Assembly (NCBI RefSeq): GCF_001401155.1
Contig: NZ_LJRO01000024.1
Span: 2,499-66,498 of the forward strand
Reading direction: 5' to 3'
Source: Pseudomonas tremae
GTDB lineage: Bacteria > Pseudomonadota > Gammaproteobacteria > Pseudomonadales > Pseudomonadaceae
DNA: 64,000 bases
Below are positions 8,360-18,534 of this stretch, piece after piece (the stretch's first letter is position 1; each line of letters opens with the position of its first letter). The position numbers and the translations under genes were made by a program. Under the pieces are notes generated by a model that was not told the DNA's origin, did not search any database, and worked only from the letters and a program-made list of their open reading frames with translations.

Positions 8360-9910
8360 TCAGGGCTTTTCGATACCCGTAGCCTCGTTCGGCGCCTCGG
8401 TTTTCGCCGTGCGTATCTCTCGGTTCCACTGCAGGATGATCATCACCAGCGTCGGAATACCCAGCAGGGCAGTGATCAGGAAGAAGTTGTGGTAGCCGAA
8501 CTTCTCCACTACCACGCCCGAATAGCCGCCCAGTAGTCGCGGCAACAGCAGCATGATGGAGCTGAGCAGTGCGTACTGGGTGGCGGAGAATTTCAGGTTG
8601 GTGAGGCTTGACAGGTACGCGACGAAGGCTGAGGTCGCGAGCCCGGAGCTCAGGTTATCCAGTGAGATGGTCAGAATGAGCATTTTCACGTTGGGCCCCA
8701 TGTCTGCCAGCAGCAGAAACAGGATGTTGGTCGACGCCGACGCGAACCCACCGATGAACAGAATCGGCATGATGCCGAACCTTACGATCAACAGACCGCC
8801 AGCGCCTGCGCCCAGCAGGGTCATGATCAGGCCGAATACCTTGCTGACGCTGGCGATCTGGTCCTTGGTGAAGCCCTGATCGATATAGAACACGTTGGCC
8901 ATCACACCCATCACGGTGTCGGACATCCGGTAGGTCGCGATCAGCCCCAGCAATAGCAGTGCCTGCCAGCGGTAGCGCATGATGAAATCGTTGATGGGCG
9001 TAAGGACCGGTGCCAACCCGCGACGGCCCATCGAGGACAGGCAGGCGAACGTCAGAAGCGTGTAGAGAATGGCGCGCAGGAATGCCCGGTCCTCCAGCAG
9101 CAAGTCCATCCAGCTGGTGCCGTCGAACAGCACGCTGGCGAAGTCTGTGTTGTAAAGCTGGGTGAACATGGCCGGCACTGAAACCAGCAGCACGATCAGC
9201 ACGAACACCGAAGCCAGCTGGTGGGTGAAGCCATAGCGTGCTGCCGACAGTTGCGTGCGCAACGGCACCGGCGGCTCGCGCATGATCAGTGTGGTAATCA
9301 GCGCTGGCAGCATCAGCAGGCCAAACAACACATACGTGCCGGTCCATGCCGAATGCTTGTAGGCAAAACCGGTCGAGCCAAAGCCCTCCGCAAATAACAA
9401 TGCGCCAGCGGTCGCCAGTAGCGCCGCAACCCGGTAGCCGGACATATAGCTGGCGGCGAGGGCAGCCTGCTGGGTGTCATGGGCGATTTCGAGGCGATAG
9501 GCGTCGATGGCGATATCCTGCGTCGCGGACGCAAAGGCCACCACAACGGCAATTGCGATCAGCCATGACAGGTGTTTCTGCGGATCGCAGAAGCCCATGC
9601 CGATCAGGCCGAGAATCACCAGGCTTTGTGAAAGCACCAGCCAGGAGCGGCGACGCCCCAGCTTGCCGAGCAAAGGCAGTCGCCATTGGTCGAGCAGCGG
9701 CGACCATACCCATTTGAATGCGTAGGCAAGACCGATCAGGCTCGCGTAGCCGATGGTCTCGCGCGCGACACCGGCTTCGCGCAACCACACGGATAAGGTC
9801 GAAAAGACCAGCATGTAAGGCATGCCCGCAGCGAATCCGAGCAGCAGCAGTACTAATGTCGACGGGCTGGCATATGCGGCGAGCGCGGCGCGCCAGGTTT
9901 TACGGGGCAT
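8360..9910 (-). CDS. ampG: AmpG muropeptide permease (major facilitator superfamily)
   Basis: 516 residues, almost wholly hydrophobic with 12 or more membrane segments. The N-terminus, with LGFAAGMPYMLVFSTLSVWLREAGV, is typical of AmpG. AmpG imports GlcNAc-anhydroMurNAc peptides from the periplasm for cell-wall recycling. In species with an inducible AmpC beta-lactamase it also supplies the inducing signal. Length fits Pseudomonas AmpG, which is longer than many MFS proteins because of extra C-terminal helices. The ATG at 9910 opens MPRKTWRAAL. Confidence 0.92.
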   Translation of the reverse strand: MPRKTWRAALAAYASPSTLVLLLLGFAAGMPYMLVFSTLSVWLREAGVARETIGYASLIGLAYAFKWVWSPLLDQWRLPLLGKLGRRRSWLVLSQSLVILGLIGMGFCDPQKHLSWLIAIAVVVAFASATQDIAIDAYRLEIAHDTQQAALAASYMSGYRVAALLATAGALLFAEGFGSTGFAYKHSAWTGTYVLFGLLMLPALITTLIMREPPVPLRTQLSAARYGFTHQLASVFVLIVLLVSVPAMFTQLYNTDFASVLFDGTSWMDLLLEDRAFLRAILYTLLTFACLSSMGRRGLAPVLTPINDFIMRYRWQALLLLGLIATYRMSDTVMGVMANVFYIDQGFTKDQIASVSKVFGLIMTLLGAGAGGLLIVRFGIMPILFIGGFASASTNILFLLLADMGPNVKMLILTISLDNLSSGLATSAFVAYLSSLTNLKFSATQYALLSSIMLLLPRLLGGYSGVVVEKFGYHNFFLITALLGIPTLVMIILQWNREIRTAKTEAPNEATGIEKP

Positions 9911-9964
9911 GGGCTGGAATCTGCCTCAGGTTACGAAAACAAAGGGCGCACTCTAACCGCTGTG

Positions 9965-10321
9965 CTATAGGGGACGCCAGCCATGGCGCTGCATATCAAT
10001 CCGATTGTTTAGAATGCTGACGCCCTCGGCGCGCAAACGCGCCCGTTGTTCGTCGCCCGAAGCGCTGCCCTCCGGGAGGCTGAGCCGGCCGCCAGCGCCC
10101 AATACCCTGTGCCAAGGCAGCGAAGAGTCCGGCGGCAGTTGACTCAATGTACGTCCCACCCAGCGCGCAGCTCTGCCCAGCCCGGCCATTTCGGCCAGTT
10201 GACCGTAGGCGACGACTTTGCCCTCCGGCACTTGAGCCAGGGTCATGTAAAGCGCCACACGTCGTGCCTCGGCAGGCGACTGTTCGTCGGGGTAAGAAAG
10301 CGTCAAATCCGGGTCTGTCAC
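9965..10321 (-). CDS. Alkyltransferase-like (ATL) DNA repair protein, MGMT family without the active cysteine
   Basis: 118 residues matching the DNA-binding domain of O6-alkylguanine-DNA alkyltransferase. The acceptor-cysteine motif PCHR is changed to PWHR (Trp70), the signature of ATL proteins, which bind O6-alkylguanine but cannot remove the alkyl group and instead flag the lesion for nucleotide excision repair. Arg53 in GRAARWVG corresponds to the arginine finger that flips the base. The start is GTG at 10321 with AGGA seven bases before it. Single gene, no obvious operon partner. Confidence 0.88.
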   Translation of the reverse strand: MTDPDLTLSYPDEQSPAEARRVALYMTLAQVPEGKVVAYGQLAEMAGLGRAARWVGRTLSQLPPDSSLPWHRVLGAGGRLSLPEGSASGDEQRARLRAEGVSILNNRIDMQRHGWRPL

Positions 10322-10484
10322 TTGGTTTTCCTGTATAAAACATTACGGTACTGATAGTCATTCTCTGGAACTTTGATGAAATTGAGCTGTCTGTGAAACC
10401 TGTGCCTTGGTCCTCCATGACCGCCTTGTCGTTGTCCTGCAGGATAATGCCCGATTCCCGCCAAACAGAGCCTAGTTACCGCTT

Positions 10485-11492
10485 ATGTTGTCCAGAACCC
10501 TGCTGTGCCTCGCAATTACTACTGCTTCCGCCCCATTGCTTGCTGACACCGTCTGGTTGAAGAACGGCGACCGGCTGACCGGCACAATCAAAGTGTTCGA
10601 TGGCGGCAAGTTGCTGCTGCAGACTGAATACGGCGGCGCCATTGCGCTGGACTGGAAGCAGGTCAAAACCCTGAAGAGCGATCAGCCGCTGCTGGTCAAG
10701 CAGGATGAACACACCGGCGAAGTTTCCAACTCGCTGCAGGCTGCCGATGACGGCAAGGTCGTGCTGGCCAATGGCGATGCGCCCAAGACCGTCGATCTGG
10801 CAAGCATTCATCAGATCATCAAGCCCAAGCCGGTAATCACCGATCTGGTCTGGAAAGGCAATATCGACGCCGCACTGGACTTCCAGCAGGCCGAAAACGA
10901 CACCGATGATTACAACGTTGCCTTCAAGACCTCGGCTCGTCACGGCGACTGGCGCCACAACGCCAAGGGCGATTACAACCGTGAGACCACCGACGAGGTT
11001 GTCGGCACTGACAACTGGAGCGCCGAATACTCGCTGGACCGCTTCCTGACCGAGAAATTTTTCTGGGATGGCCGCATCAGCTACAAGCGCGACAAGGTCG
11101 AAGATTTGTCTCGTCAGCGCGTCGTGGGTACAGGTCCCGGCTATCAGCTGTGGGATGACGAGCTGGGCGCGTTCAAGGTCGGGGCATTGCTCAACCGTAC
11201 CGACTTCGAATTCTCCAATGGCCAGAAGGAAAACTTCTACTCCGTTGCAGGCACCTGGGATTACAACCGCTACCTGATCGGCAAGAAGGTCGAATTCTTC
11301 TCCAACGGGGAATTGGGCAAGCCGTTGAGCGCGGTGGCCGATTACTCCCTGGATTTCGAAGCAGGCCTGCGCTACAAGGTTACCGACTGGGCTTCGCTCA
11401 ACGTGAAGGCCGAGAAAAACGTCATCAGCGGCTCGGATAATGGCGATGTCGACAAGACGCGTTACACCGCCGGCTTCGGCGTGAGCTGGTAA
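10485..11492 (+). CDS. DUF481 outer-membrane beta-barrel protein
   Basis: 335 residues with an N-terminal signal peptide ending near LLADTVWLKNGDRLTG. A small beta-rich domain follows (about 21-110: DTVWLKNGDRLTGTIKVFDGGKLLLQTEYGGAIALDWKQV), then a DUF481 / YdiY-like barrel with alternating polar and hydrophobic strands, ending in a terminal aromatic residue (FGVSW) as outer-membrane proteins usually do. Function of the family is unknown. A long frame on the opposite strand (10476-11528) is a shadow, because signal peptide, strand pattern and C-terminal Trp all belong to the plus frame. Confidence 0.88.
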   Translation: MLSRTLLCLAITTASAPLLADTVWLKNGDRLTGTIKVFDGGKLLLQTEYGGAIALDWKQVKTLKSDQPLLVKQDEHTGEVSNSLQAADDGKVVLANGDAPKTVDLASIHQIIKPKPVITDLVWKGNIDAALDFQQAENDTDDYNVAFKTSARHGDWRHNAKGDYNRETTDEVVGTDNWSAEYSLDRFLTEKFFWDGRISYKRDKVEDLSRQRVVGTGPGYQLWDDELGAFKVGALLNRTDFEFSNGQKENFYSVAGTWDYNRYLIGKKVEFFSNGELGKPLSAVADYSLDFEAGLRYKVTDWASLNVKAEKNVISGSDNGDVDKTRYTAGFGVSW

Positions 11493-11498
11493 GTGGTT

Positions 11499-11531
11499 GG
11501 CATGCGACGCGCGTTCTGTGCGTCGCATGCC
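11499..11531. terminator. Stem-loop between convergent genes, candidate bidirectional terminator
   Basis: A 12-bp perfect inverted repeat (GGCATGCGACGC / GCGTCGCATGCC, 9-base loop) lies between the DUF481 gene and the convergent reductase gene. No long T run follows on either side. Confidence 0.55.
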
Positions 11532-11543
11532 AGTCTGTAACGA

Positions 11544-12302
11544 CTAGATTCGCATCGCTCCATCCAGTTCAAGAATGCGCCCGCTGAAGTAATCGTTCTC
11601 CAGGATGTAAGCCACCGAGTGCGCAATCTCGTCCGGCTTGCCCATGCGTTTCAGCGGGATGGCCGACGTCATTTTTTCCAGGGCTTCCGGCTTCATGCTG
11701 CCGGTCATCTCGGTTTCGATGAACCCCGGTGCCACGCCTGCCACTCGAATCCCATAGCGCGACAGCTCCCGCGCCCATGTCACGGTTGCTGCTGCGACCC
11801 CGGCCTTGGCGGCTGAGTAGTTGGTCTGTCCGATATTCCCGGCACGGGAAATCGACGAAATATTGATGATCGCGCCCTGGCTCTTCTGCTCGATCATCTT
11901 GGCCGCCACTTCGCGCGTGCAAAGAAACACACCGGTCAGATTGACGTCGATGACTGCTTGCCACTGCGCGAGGCTCAGTTTGGTCATCTCGCCATCCTTG
12001 ACTTTGATCAGCAGGCCGTCACGCAGGATGCCCGCGTTGTTGATCAGGCCATGAAGGGTTCCCAGGTCGTCGGCAACCTTGTTGATCGTGTCGACGACTT
12101 GTTGTTCGTCGGCGACGTTGCACAGGTAGGCCCGCGCCTTGACGCCAAGCGTCTCGCAGGCTGCGACGGTCTGGTCCAGCTTTTCCTGATTCAAATCCAG
12201 CAGAGCCAGATTCGCGCCTTTGCCAGCGAGGTATTCGGCCATCGCTCTGCCCAGTCCCTGGCCGCCGCCGGTGATAACTATCAGCTTGTCTTTCAATTCC
12301 AT
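11544..12302 (-). CDS. FabG-like short-chain dehydrogenase/reductase
   Basis: 252 residues with a Rossmann NAD(P)-binding motif TGGGQGLG near residue 11, the NNAG motif, the catalytic Ser of NISSIS and the catalytic YSAAK. The PGFIETEMT segment and overall pattern resemble 3-oxoacyl-ACP reductases, so a ketoacyl reductase role is likely but the substrate is not known. ATG 12302 ([13 protein letters not shown]) fits the family N-terminus; an in-frame TTG at 12314 would add four residues. Neither start has a strong ribosome-binding site. Confidence 0.88.
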   Translation of the reverse strand: MELKDKLIVITGGGQGLGRAMAEYLAGKGANLALLDLNQEKLDQTVAACETLGVKARAYLCNVADEQQVVDTINKVADDLGTLHGLINNAGILRDGLLIKVKDGEMTKLSLAQWQAVIDVNLTGVFLCTREVAAKMIEQKSQGAIINISSISRAGNIGQTNYSAAKAGVAAATVTWARELSRYGIRVAGVAPGFIETEMTGSMKPEALEKMTSAIPLKRMGKPDEIAHSVAYILENDYFSGRILELDGAMRI

Positions 12303-12315
12303 GTGTGTGCCCAAA

Positions 12316-12534
12316 TCAGTTGATCATTTCCATGGCGTCACCGGCTGTAAGCGGGTGTTCATGCCATAGCCAACCGACTTTATAGGCTGTTTTCGCTCGC
12401 TCGTCTTCCCGTTCAGGCTCGACATCAAACACTTTTTTGATGCTGCATCGACAGTCGCTATCAAGGCGTCGGCCCGATTTTGAAACACACCGATACACGT
12501 TCGTGAAGCCCAGGTTCAGCTGGCGTGTGTGCAT
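12316..12534 (-). CDS. Possible small protein upstream of the reductase (uncertain)
   Basis: A 72-codon frame ends 13 bases before the reductase ATG ([21 protein letters not shown] at its end). It is charged, lacks a signal peptide and matches no family known to me. Codon use does not rule it out. It sits in the otherwise empty 12303-12634 interval, so it may be chance. No clear ribosome-binding site was seen. Confidence 0.3.
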   Translation of the reverse strand: MHTRQLNLGFTNVYRCVSKSGRRLDSDCRCSIKKVFDVEPEREDERAKTAYKVGWLWHEHPLTAGDAMEMIN

Positions 12535-12634
12535 AATTGTGCGTTCGCTGACACACCCGGTGCTTGAATTAACGATCTTCTGACATCACATACGGTCTAC
12601 TCGGAAGGCATTCTTCCCTTGAGGAACTCATTTG

Positions 12635-13129
12635 ATGCGTGTTTTTTTGCTGCTGTTTTTATTGTTCCCGGTACTTGAGCTGTTTCTGCTGGTTCGTGTC
12701 GGGATGTCCATCGGCTTTCTCTGGACCTTCCTGCTGGTCGTCGCAACCTCGATGCTGGGGTTGTTCGTGATGCGCGTGGCCGGGTTCGCGACGGCGTTGC
12801 GGGCACGCGAAAGCCTGGCGCGCGGCGAGTTGCCCGCTCAGGAAATGCTCGAAGGCCTGATGGTTGCCGTGGGCGGCGGTCTGTTGCTGTTGCCCGGTTT
12901 CATCAGCGACATTCTGGGTGTGATCTGTCTGCTGCCGATCACTCGCCGTCTGCTGATCAGCAAGGTGCGCCGACGTGCCGAGGATCAGGCCATGCGTCAG
13001 CGGGCCTTTGCCGACGACTTGCAGACGCCTGCCAATCACGGGCCTGCCAATCATCGTCCCGGTGCTATTCACCAGTCGACTCGCGATCCTGATGTGATCG
13101 AGGGCGAGTTCGAGAATCGCGACAAATAA
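12635..13129 (+). CDS. fxsA: FxsA-family membrane protein
   Basis: 164 residues. The N-terminal half has the FxsA pattern of short helices (FLLLFLLFPVLELFLLVRVG; GGLLLLPGFISDILGVICLLP) and the C-terminal tail is hydrophilic and disordered. FxsA overexpression in E. coli relieves phage T7 exclusion by the F plasmid; the normal role is unknown. GAGGAA lies about nine bases before the ATG at 12635. An in-frame TTG one codon upstream is less likely. The position just before groES is conserved in pseudomonads. Confidence 0.88.
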   Translation: MRVFLLLFLLFPVLELFLLVRVGMSIGFLWTFLLVVATSMLGLFVMRVAGFATALRARESLARGELPAQEMLEGLMVAVGGGLLLLPGFISDILGVICLLPITRRLLISKVRRRAEDQAMRQRAFADDLQTPANHGPANHRPGAIHQSTRDPDVIEGEFENRDK

Positions 13130-13147
13130 ACGCTACGGCCCCGCAGC

Positions 13148-13167
13148 GCGGCACCTTCGGGTGCCGC
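13148..13167 (+). terminator. Candidate terminator after fxsA
   Basis: GCGGCACC and GGTGCCGC form an 8-bp stem with a stable TTCG loop, followed by CTCGTTTTC. It lies between fxsA and the groES promoter region. Confidence 0.6.
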
Positions 13168-13216
13168 ACTCGTTTTCAGGTTGCGCTTGTTTCGTAAAAA
13201 AAATTCTTGCCCAAGA

Positions 13217-13244
13217 CTTGTAATCACCTTGCCCGCCCTTATGT
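13217..13244 (+). promoter_or_regulatory. Candidate sigma-32 heat-shock promoter of groES-groEL
   Basis: CTTGTA (13217-13222) and CCTTATGT (13237-13244), 14 bases apart, resemble the sigma-32 elements CTTGAA and CCCCATNT (6 of 8 in the -10 box). It lies about 140 bases before groES, consistent with a leader. Assignment is by eye only. Confidence 0.45.
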
Positions 13245-13384
13245 ATGGGTCACCGCAAGGTTTCTGGCCAAAACGCCAGACCGTATTCTGCGGTTCGCGC
13301 GTCGAACCGTAACCGGCAAGTCCGGATCCGTAGCGGCTGGTGCATTCGCCGGACGCTCAAAAAAACATAATCAGGAGATCGACA

Positions 13385-13678
13385 ATGAAGCTTCGTCCTC
13401 TGCATGACCGCGTCGTAATCCGTCGCAGTGAAGAAGAAACGAAAACTGCCGGCGGTATCGTTCTGCCAGGTTCGGCTGCTGAAAAGCCTAACCGTGGCGA
13501 GATCGTTGCTGTAGGTACCGGCCGCGTGCTGGACAACGGTGACGTGCGTGCTCTAGCTGTAAAAGTGGGTGACAAGGTTGTGTTCGGCCCTTATTCCGGC
13601 AGCAACACAGTGAAAGTCGACGGCGAAGACCTGCTGGTGATGAGCGAGAACGAGATTCTTGCTGTTGTCGAAGGCTGA
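13385..13678 (+). CDS. groES: GroES co-chaperonin
   Basis: 97 residues, [29 protein letters not shown] and so on, including the mobile loop (about residues 16-33) that contacts GroEL and the conserved C-terminal EILAVVEG. It forms the heptameric lid of the GroEL folding chamber in the cytoplasm. The start is ATG 13385 with AGGAG upstream; a longer in-frame extension from 13340 does not match the family. It is followed after 49 bases by groEL in one operon. Confidence 0.98.
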   Translation: MKLRPLHDRVVIRRSEEETKTAGGIVLPGSAAEKPNRGEIVAVGTGRVLDNGDVRALAVKVGDKVVFGPYSGSNTVKVDGEDLLVMSENEILAVVEG

Positions 13679-13691
13679 GTGCTTCCGCTGA

Positions 13692-15371
<1,680 letters not shown>

Positions 15372-15400
15372 GCCAGCTTTACCCCTTAAGCTACACCCAT

Positions 15401-15430
15401 AAAAAACCCCGCCTGGTGCGGGGTTTTTTT
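15401..15430. terminator. Strong terminator after groEL, probably bidirectional
   Basis: CCCCGC / GCGGGG stem with a 5-base loop, flanked by six A on the left and seven T on the right. It can stop groEL transcription and also the convergent PAP2 gene. Confidence 0.92.
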
Positions 15431-15456
15431 ATGGCCGGCGTTAGGGGAAGAATGGG

Positions 15457-16194
15457 CTAGCGTGTCGGCTGGGCATCGCTGGCAGCGTGCTTCGGCGCAG
15501 GTCGATACAACACGCAGTAATAAACCCCGAGACAGATCAGCCAGCAAAACACTGCAGTCCAGATGTTATGAGAGAAGAAGTGTGCCCCTTGCAGCATGCG
15601 ACCGATGGAGAAGATCGTTCCCAGGCCGAATGCCAGCGCCAGCCCCACTTTTGCCAGCTTCGGGCGACGATCACGCAGCATGAAGAACAACGCAAACAGT
15701 GTGAAACCGGTAGCGGCATGTCCGCCGGGCCAGCAGCGCCCAGGCTTGTCAGTGGCTGGGCGCGGGCTCAGCAGTTCGCTGTAGGTTTCCTGGCCGCCGA
15801 ATTCTTTGAGGCTCCAGGGGCATTGCACCGAAGTTACTACTTTTACCGGCGTCACAAAGGCAGTCGACAAGGCCATCGACAGCACCAGACAACCCAGCTC
15901 TCTGCGCCACGGTATCAAACGCTCGACCTTGAAGGATGCGGCAAAGCCGATCATGGCCAGCACCCCGAATACCATGACCATCTGTTTGGCGCGGTCGTGG
16001 AGCACGTCTTCCAGAAAGTAGCTGTGCCTGCCGATGAACTCTCCACTGACCGGATCGAAGGCCATCTTGGCGATATCCATGTCCAGTGAGGTCAGTTCAA
16101 GCAGCACGAGTATCAAGGCAACAGCGGCAGGTATGCCGAGGTAGATCCATTTATTGATTGGGCGGGAGTAGGGTGGGGCGACGGTTTTCGACAT
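15457..16194 (-). CDS. PAP2-family membrane phosphatase
   Basis: 245 residues, about six membrane segments. The PAP2 signature is split as expected: a PGGHAATGF segment (motif 2, with the proton-donating His) and GRMLQGAHFFSHNIW (motif 3, with the nucleophile His). Such enzymes remove phosphate from lipids in or outside the inner membrane, for example undecaprenyl pyrophosphate, phosphatidylglycerol phosphate or lipid A. The substrate cannot be told here. It is divergent from colR and close to the ColRS regulon, which acts on the outer membrane, so an envelope role is plausible. Confidence 0.87.
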   Translation of the reverse strand: MSKTVAPPYSRPINKWIYLGIPAAVALILVLLELTSLDMDIAKMAFDPVSGEFIGRHSYFLEDVLHDRAKQMVMVFGVLAMIGFAASFKVERLIPWRRELGCLVLSMALSTAFVTPVKVVTSVQCPWSLKEFGGQETYSELLSPRPATDKPGRCWPGGHAATGFTLFALFFMLRDRRPKLAKVGLALAFGLGTIFSIGRMLQGAHFFSHNIWTAVFCWLICLGVYYCVLYRPAPKHAASDAQPTR

Positions 16195-16371
16195 ATCGAA
16201 TCCAGATCATGAGGGCAAATGCCGCTGTCAGTATGGGCGACGGTTTGTCTGAAAGTGTGTCATGAGCGTTGTTGATTTCGGGTGAAAAAATCGTCATGCC
16301 ATTTCGGCGCTGGCCCTGACGCCCACTTCGTCTTAAGCTGCGCCAGCCCAAACTGCATATGAGAGTGCTTT

Positions 16372-17055
16372 ATGCGAATTCTTCTGGTTGAAGACAACCG
16401 CGATATCCTGGCGAACATGGCCGATTACCTGGGCATGAAAGGCTACACCGTCGATTGCGCCCAGGATGGCCTCTCAGGACTGCATCTGGCAGCCACCGAG
16501 CATTACGACCTTATTGTTCTCGACATCATGCTGCCGGGCATTGATGGCTACACGTTGTGCAAGCGCCTGCGTGAAGATGCCCGCCGTGATACGCCGGTCA
16601 TCATGCTGACTGCGCGAGATCAGCTGGATGACCGGCTGCAGGGCTTCCGTTCAGGCGCCGACGACTATCTGCTCAAGCCTTTCGCCTTGTCCGAACTGGC
16701 TGCGCGGATCGAAGCCGTACTGCGCCGCGCACAGGGCGGCGGTCGACGTACATTGCAGGTGGCGGATCTGGTGTACGACCTCGACACCCTTGAGGTAACG
16801 CGCGAAGGCCGAATGCTCAAGCTCAACCCGGTCGGGCTCAAGCTGCTTGCCGTGCTGATGCAGAAGAGCCCGCACGTACTGCGCCGGGAAATACTCGAAG
16901 AAGCGCTGTGGGGCGATGACTGTCCGGACAGCGACAGTCTGCGCAGCCATGTGCATCAGTTGCGTCAGGTGATCGACAAACCGTTCGCCAAACCGCTGCT
17001 GCAAACGGTGCATGGTGTGGGATATCGGTTGGCCGAGGGCCGGGATGGAGTTTAA
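16372..17055 (+). CDS. colR: ColR response regulator (OmpR/PhoB family)
   Basis: 227 residues: a receiver domain (1-120) with the acidic pocket E7-D8 and phosphorylation site Asp51 in LIVLDIMLPG, the switch Thr in MLTARD, and conserved Lys in LLKPF, then a winged-helix DNA-binding domain (about 130-222). ColRS in Pseudomonas guards envelope integrity under excess iron, zinc and phenol and affects root colonisation. The stop overlaps the colS start by 11 bases. A match to its binding box is found upstream of the next operon (18450-18465). Confidence 0.95.
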   Translation: MRILLVEDNRDILANMADYLGMKGYTVDCAQDGLSGLHLAATEHYDLIVLDIMLPGIDGYTLCKRLREDARRDTPVIMLTARDQLDDRLQGFRSGADDYLLKPFALSELAARIEAVLRRAQGGGRRTLQVADLVYDLDTLEVTREGRMLKLNPVGLKLLAVLMQKSPHVLRREILEEALWGDDCPDSDSLRSHVHQLRQVIDKPFAKPLLQTVHGVGYRLAEGRDGV

Positions 17056-18334
17056 GCAGAGTCTTGCCCAACGAATCATCATTGCCTTTGCGCTGATGAG
17101 CGCACTGGTCGCCGGGTCGTTTGCCATCGGTATCATTTCCACCGTCCATCTGGTTGAAGAGAAGCTCATCTCCGCCGGCCTGGGTGGCGATCTCAATCGT
17201 CTGATGCTGATGGACAGCGTCAGTGACTGGAGTCACCGGCCCAAGCCCGACCAGTTGTTCTACTTCAGCAATGGCCCGGGCGATTTTGATCTGCCCAAGG
17301 ATCTGCGGCACCTGGAGCCGGGCTTTCATGAGGTGTTTCGCGGCCCGCTGTCCTACCACGCGATGATCGAGGTTGTGGATGGCCGGCATTATGCCTTGCT
17401 TCAGGATCAGAGCGATTTCGAGGAGCGTGAACGAGTGCTGTTTGCCGTGGTGCTCGTCGGTTTTGTGCTGGCGCTGGCGCTGGCAGTGTTTCTCGGCTGG
17501 GTGCTGGCCCGTCGCGTAATGGCGCCAGTAGTGCGTCTGGCCAGGCAGGTTCGCCACCGTGACCAGTTGCTGGGCCTTGCGCCGCCGCTAGCGCCTGATT
17601 ATGCAGCTGATGAAGTGGGCGAGCTGGCCGTCGCGTTCGATGCGACGTTGGGGCGTCTGAGGCAGGCGCTGATCCGTGAGCGTATGTTCACCAGCGACGT
17701 GAGTCATGAGCTGCGCACCCCGTTGATGGTGTTGGCCAGTTCCTGCGAGTTGTTGCTGGAAAACCCGGCGCTTGATCTGCGTGGACGTCGCCAGGTAGAG
17801 CGAATCGGTCGCGCCTGTGAAGAAATGCGCGATCTGGTGCAGACGTTCCTCATGCTTGCGCGCACCCAGCGTGAAGATCCGGCCATGACGCCCAAGGCCA
17901 CGCTGGTGGGTGTGGCCGAGCAGTTGATTTCGCAATGGCGTGAGCCGATAGAAAGCAAAGGTCTGCAGCTGACCTACACGCCGCCGTCGGACGACCAACT
18001 GTCCGATATCCGTTACAACGCCACATTTTTGCATGCGGTGATGGGCAATTTGCTGCGCAACGCGTTGCACTACACCGATCATGGTTTCATCGCACTGACC
18101 CTGCAGGCCGATAGCTTCACCGTCGAGGACAGCGGCGTCGGCATTCCCGAAGAAAAGCGCGAGGCCATGTTCGAGCCTTTTGTTCGGGGTAATGAGCAGC
18201 GCGGCGAAGGTCTGGGCCTGGGGCTGTCGCTGGTCCAGCGTATATGTACCAATCAGGGCTGGAGCGTCGATCTTACGCCGATGGAGCCACATGGTTGCCG
18301 TTTCAAGGTAACGCTGAACGTGATCAATGTCTGA
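17045..18334 (+). CDS. colS: ColS sensor histidine kinase
   Basis: 429 residues from ATG 17045 (MEFKQSLAQR), chosen because it gives the family N-terminus and follows GAGGG; an earlier in-frame ATG at 17012 lies inside colR. Two membrane segments (about 11-33 and 132-154) enclose a ~100-residue periplasmic sensor. The residues reported to bind Fe3+ and Zn2+ in P. putida ColS, namely His35, Glu96 and the ExxE pair Glu126/Glu129, are at the same positions here. A HAMP-like linker, the H-box with His221 (DVSHELRTPL) and an HATPase domain with NLLRNA, DSGVGIP and GLGLGLSLV follow. Confidence 0.95.
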   Translation: MEFKQSLAQRIIIAFALMSALVAGSFAIGIISTVHLVEEKLISAGLGGDLNRLMLMDSVSDWSHRPKPDQLFYFSNGPGDFDLPKDLRHLEPGFHEVFRGPLSYHAMIEVVDGRHYALLQDQSDFEERERVLFAVVLVGFVLALALAVFLGWVLARRVMAPVVRLARQVRHRDQLLGLAPPLAPDYAADEVGELAVAFDATLGRLRQALIRERMFTSDVSHELRTPLMVLASSCELLLENPALDLRGRRQVERIGRACEEMRDLVQTFLMLARTQREDPAMTPKATLVGVAEQLISQWREPIESKGLQLTYTPPSDDQLSDIRYNATFLHAVMGNLLRNALHYTDHGFIALTLQADSFTVEDSGVGIPEEKREAMFEPFVRGNEQRGEGLGLGLSLVQRICTNQGWSVDLTPMEPHGCRFKVTLNVINV

Positions 18335-18449
18335 CTGATACTTTGAATAGAAAGTGGCTGCGTGTGACCGTAAATCGACTGCGTTTCGTCGATTGGTCAC
18401 ACAGCATGCCTAACTCTCTGTAAAATCTCGCAACAACTGACTTCCCCAG

Positions 18450-18465
18450 GTAACATTTTTTTCAC
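18450..18465 (+). promoter_or_regulatory. ColR-box match upstream of the methyltransferase-wapQ operon
   Basis: GTAACATTTTTTTCAC matches the ColR box reported for P. putida, YYNASNNYTTTTTCAC, at every defined position except the first. It lies about 70-85 bases before the start of the next operon, which is ColRS-controlled in other pseudomonads. Binding is inferred. Confidence 0.7.
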
Positions 18466-18534
18466 ATTGAGATGACCTGACAGTGACGGCTGGTTCTTTA
18501 GTTTTGCCGACACACCTGTCAGGAGATGCTCAAC

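Noticed and set aside
10476..11528. 350-codon minus-strand frame opposite the DUF481 gene
   Set aside because: The plus-strand frame has a signal peptide, barrel strands and a terminal Trp; the minus frame is a by-product of high GC content.
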